64,000 bases of DNA from Bradyrhizobium lablabi (GTDB lineage: Bacteria > Pseudomonadota > Alphaproteobacteria > Rhizobiales > Xanthobacteraceae). Both the position numbers and the translations under genes were made by a program. Positions 61,775 through 64,000 of this stretch are shown in pieces; the first letter of the stretch is position 1, and every line of letters starts with the position of its first letter. A model generated the notes under the pieces. That model saw nothing but the letters and a program-made list of their open reading frames with translations, had not been told where the DNA came from and did not search any database. The stretch is taken from assembly GCF_018131005.1 (NCBI RefSeq), contig NZ_JAFCJK010000012.1, positions 1-64,000 of the forward strand, written 5' to 3'.

Positions 61775-63682
61775 TTACCCGGCGCAAGCGATCGGCTCGG
61801 GCGACGCGTCATCCTCCAGCACGGTGACTGCCGCAGCGCGGCGGATCAGCACGGCGCGCTGGTTGATGTAGCCCTTGTCGGTGATCTCGCCGCCGTCGAC
61901 GGAGGCGGGTTCGGCGAGCAGCAGCGCACGCGTGGCGTGGCCGGAGGAATGCGGACCCACCGTCTTCAACTTCGCCAGGCCTGACGCGATCGCGGACCGG
62001 ACCGCCGGATGGCCGATCACGTCCTTGACGTCGGCGCTCTCGGACAAATCAGCCATCGCGCGGCAGGCGGCGAGGTTCGGGAACACCAGGAAGCGCACGT
62101 CGTCGCGGCCATGGCCCGACACGACGATGTCCTGCGCCACTGGCGCGAGCGCCGCGATGCCGGCGACACGCAGCGTGCCGACGCTGACCCAGGTGCCGGA
62201 ATTGAGCTTGAAATCCTCCGCAACCCGGCCGTCGAAGAACAGGCCGAGCTCGGGACGATCAGGATCGGCGAAGGTGACGGCGTCGCCGATCCGGTAGAAG
62301 CCCTCCTCGTCGAAGGCCTGCGCGGTCAGCTCCGGCGCCTTCCAGTAACCCGGCGTGACATTCGGCCCGCGCACCCGCACCTCGAGCTTGTCGCCTGATG
62401 AAACGAGCTTGAGCTCGGTGCCGGGAATCGGCACGCCGATATTGCCGGAACGCCTCGCCAGGAAATGGCAATCGGTCGCAAGCGGGGAGGTTTCGGTCGA
62501 GCCCCAGGCCGATACCATCGGCAAGCGCCGGCCGACGGTCTCGAGCGACAATTCCTCCAGCGCATCCCACAGGTTCTGCGGCAGCGCCGCGCCGGCGTAG
62601 AAGGCGAACTTCACGCCGCCGAAGAATTTGCGGCGCAACTCTTCATCCGTGCGCAGCGCCGCGATCAGCATGTCAAAACCGCGCGGCACATTGAAATAGA
62701 TCGACGGCACCACGCTGCGCAAATTCGCAAGCGACGTCGCGAACAGGCCCGGGGCGGGTTTGCCGCCGTCGATATAGAGCGTGCCGCCGTTGCGCAGCAC
62801 CAGGTTGAAATTGTGGTTGGCGCCGAAGGTGTGGCTCCAGGGCAGCCAATCCAGGATTACAAGGTGATCCGCGATCACAGGGTGATCCGGGATCACGGGG
62901 TGATCCGGGATCGCGAGATCGCCGTTGTCAGCTTCCAGGAAGGTCCAGGTCTGCGCCTTGGCCTGCTGGCTCGAAGTCAGCATGCGCTGGGTGTTGATCA
63001 CGGCCTTGGGCGTGCCTGTTGACCCCGAGGTGAACAGGAATTTTGCGATCGTATCCGGCGTCACCGCGGCAAAGGCCATTGCGACGTCGGGCGATTCTGG
63101 CGTCGCCGTGATGCTGCGGAACGGCAGCGCATCGGCATCGTCCGCATTGCCGCTGACGATTGTCGCCTGATGCAGCGGCCTGATCGCGGCGAGCGCCGCC
63201 GCGAAGGGTCTTGTGCCCGTGACATAGATCGCGCCGGGCGCGAGCAGGCGGATCATGCTCTTCAGCTTGTCGAAATCCTTCGACATCAGCGAATAGGCCG
63301 GCGAGATCGCGGCCGAGGGCACGGCGACATGCTGGGCGGCAAGCGCGAATAACGCGTGATCGACGCTGTTGTCGGAGAGGATCACGAGCGGCCGCTCGGC
63401 GCTCAGTCCCTGCGCAAGAATCCAGGACGCGGTCGCGCGCACGGTTCTCAGTGCATCGCGATAGGTCACGGCGCTCCAGGGCGCTTCGGCATGGGCGCGC
63501 TCACCGAGGAAAATCCGGTCCGGCGCCTGCCGCGCCCAATGCTCCAGCCAATCGCCGACACAACGGGCGCCTTGCTTCAGTGGCGTGGTCGAGCGGATCA
63601 GGATGCTGCCGTCTGCACGGCGATCGGCAACGATTGCGGGCGTCGCGAACAAGTTTTGCGGATCGTCGCCGCTGGCGGTCAT
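61775..63682 (-). CDS. Feruloyl-CoA synthase-like acyl-CoA ligase
   Basis: An AMP-forming CoA ligase of about 635 residues. The P-loop motif is FTSGSTGTPKAV, followed by WLPWSHTFGANHNFNLVL, SAWGSTETSP, and the C-terminal DGRVAEDFKLNSGTWVSVG block, which together mark the feruloyl/coumaroyl-CoA synthase clade. Unlike most ligases it lacks the usual PKTxxGK end. An in-frame 18-bp tandem repeat inserts IPDHPV-like units before the WLPW motif. GGAGGAAG supports the ATG at 63682. It probably activates a hydroxycinnamate or related acid. Confidence 0.88.
   Translation of the reverse strand: MTASGDDPQNLFATPAIVADRRADGSILIRSTTPLKQGARCVGDWLEHWARQAPDRIFLGERAHAEAPWSAVTYRDALRTVRATASWILAQGLSAERPLVILSDNSVDHALFALAAQHVAVPSAAISPAYSLMSKDFDKLKSMIRLLAPGAIYVTGTRPFAAALAAIRPLHQATIVSGNADDADALPFRSITATPESPDVAMAFAAVTPDTIAKFLFTSGSTGTPKAVINTQRMLTSSQQAKAQTWTFLEADNGDLAIPDHPVIPDHPVIADHLVILDWLPWSHTFGANHNFNLVLRNGGTLYIDGGKPAPGLFATSLANLRSVVPSIYFNVPRGFDMLIAALRTDEELRRKFFGGVKFAFYAGAALPQNLWDALEELSLETVGRRLPMVSAWGSTETSPLATDCHFLARRSGNIGVPIPGTELKLVSSGDKLEVRVRGPNVTPGYWKAPELTAQAFDEEGFYRIGDAVTFADPDRPELGLFFDGRVAEDFKLNSGTWVSVGTLRVAGIAALAPVAQDIVVSGHGRDDVRFLVFPNLAACRAMADLSESADVKDVIGHPAVRSAIASGLAKLKTVGPHSSGHATRALLLAEPASVDGGEITDKGYINQRAVLIRRAAAVTVLEDDASPEPIACAG
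62863..62916. repeat. In-frame 18-bp tandem repeat in the CoA ligase
   Basis: Three adjacent units of 18 bases, each beginning GGTGATCCG and continuing GATCACGG-like, occupy 62863-62916, with a decayed fourth unit just before (about 62847-62862). On the coding strand they give IPDHPV, IPDHPV and IADHLV. The length keeps the frame intact. Confidence 0.85.
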
Positions 63683-63790
63683 TATGGCTTCCTCCACGCA
63701 CGTCTTTTGTCGGGGCCCGGTTCCTTTGCCCATCATGTTGCGGAGGCCAATCGTTGTCGACGCAGTATTCTATTGACCCGATCGTGCTCG

Positions 63791-63805
63791 CCTAAAGAAT
63801 AGGCA
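63791..63805. promoter_or_regulatory. Inverted repeat upstream of the CoA ligase
   Basis: GCCTA-AAGAA-TAGGC is a perfect 5-bp inverted repeat about 109 bases upstream of the CoA-ligase start. Nothing else is recognised between 63683 and the window end; short frames there lack coding character. Confidence 0.4.
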
Positions 63806-64000
63806 AATGCATCGCACCGGGCGAGCCGCCGACCGCGCACGCGCCACCATCCTTTCCTTAAACGGCTGAAATCATGTAGTAATCTATCGCCCAGCAGGAA
63901 CCGGGCAGATGTACACAATGGCACATCGCTTGCTTCGATCTGGCCAAGATTCCCTTCGTGCAAGGTGGCTCAGCCTTGCCGTTCAACGGACGGGGCAAAA

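Noticed and set aside
63733..63963. Small minus-strand gene near the right edge
   Set aside because: It has no ribosome binding site, Arg-rich composition and no family resemblance; the region is more likely the CoA-ligase promoter.

Overview
The window looks like a stretch of a Bradyrhizobium-type alphaproteobacterial chromosome (Nitrobacteraceae, close to Rhodopseudomonas). The reasons are the high GC, the order hslO-argF-argD / gcrA / phoB-phoU-pstBACS-phoR, a box-type aerobic benzoyl-CoA cluster with BoxR, a CYP199A P450 with its own ferredoxin, branched-chain-type ABC systems beside aromatic genes, and several dispersed palindromic repeats that I associate with this genus. No rRNA, tRNA, CRISPR array or complete insertion sequence was recognised.

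Regions: (1) 1-6230, an accessory, repeat-rich stretch: a repeat-like left edge, an ABC-type binding protein, a DUF2200 protein, a GH3 beta-glucosidase, a phosphotransferase and a small secreted protein; a 78-bp direct repeat brackets the glucosidase and phosphotransferase. (2) 6231-20757, core genes: Hsp33, arginine biosynthesis (argD-argF), the cell-cycle regulator GcrA, and the complete phosphate regulon phoR-pstSCAB-phoU-phoB with a clear Pho box before pstS, followed by a flippase-like membrane protein and an OmpA/BON protein. (3) 20926-29787, a polysaccharide deacetylase, an SDR oxidoreductase and the benzoate cluster: benzoate-CoA ligase, a hydrolase, boxC and boxB on the minus strand, with boxR divergent. 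Two perfect TGCA-N6-TGCA sites lie 50 bp apart before boxC. (4) 29805-42627, a second catabolic block: IclR regulator, Rieske oxygenase, glutamine-synthetase-like ligase, AEC transporter, alpha/beta hydrolase, LysR, Bug-type binding protein and a complete livKHMGF transporter. (5) 43035-57820, a mixed accessory stretch: dienelactone-hydrolase-like enzyme, winged-helix/TPR regulator, VOC protein, a MOSC-reductase-ferredoxin fusion, DUF427 protein, LinB-like haloalkane dehalogenase with LysR, Spy-like protein, orphan Hcp, SigJ-like sigma factor, type II NADH dehydrogenase, a tannase remnant, AraC regulator and cysteine hydrolase. (6) 58021-63682, a CYP199A/ferredoxin/solute-binding-protein operon, a divergent MarR regulator and a feruloyl-CoA-synthase-like ligase.

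Read together, the right two-thirds is an aromatic-acid catabolic island. Uptake systems (Liv, Bug, AEC), CoA ligases, ring oxygenases (BoxB, Rieske, P450) and one-component regulators (BoxR, IclR, LysR, MarR) alternate, with inverted repeats in most divergent promoter regions. The most interesting items are the BoxR-like operator pair, a terminator-like hairpin at the predicted 5' end of the argD transcript, the unassigned Rieske plus glutamine-synthetase-like cluster, an in-frame 18-bp tandem repeat inside the CoA ligase, and dispersed repeats that supply the stop codons of phoU and pstB.
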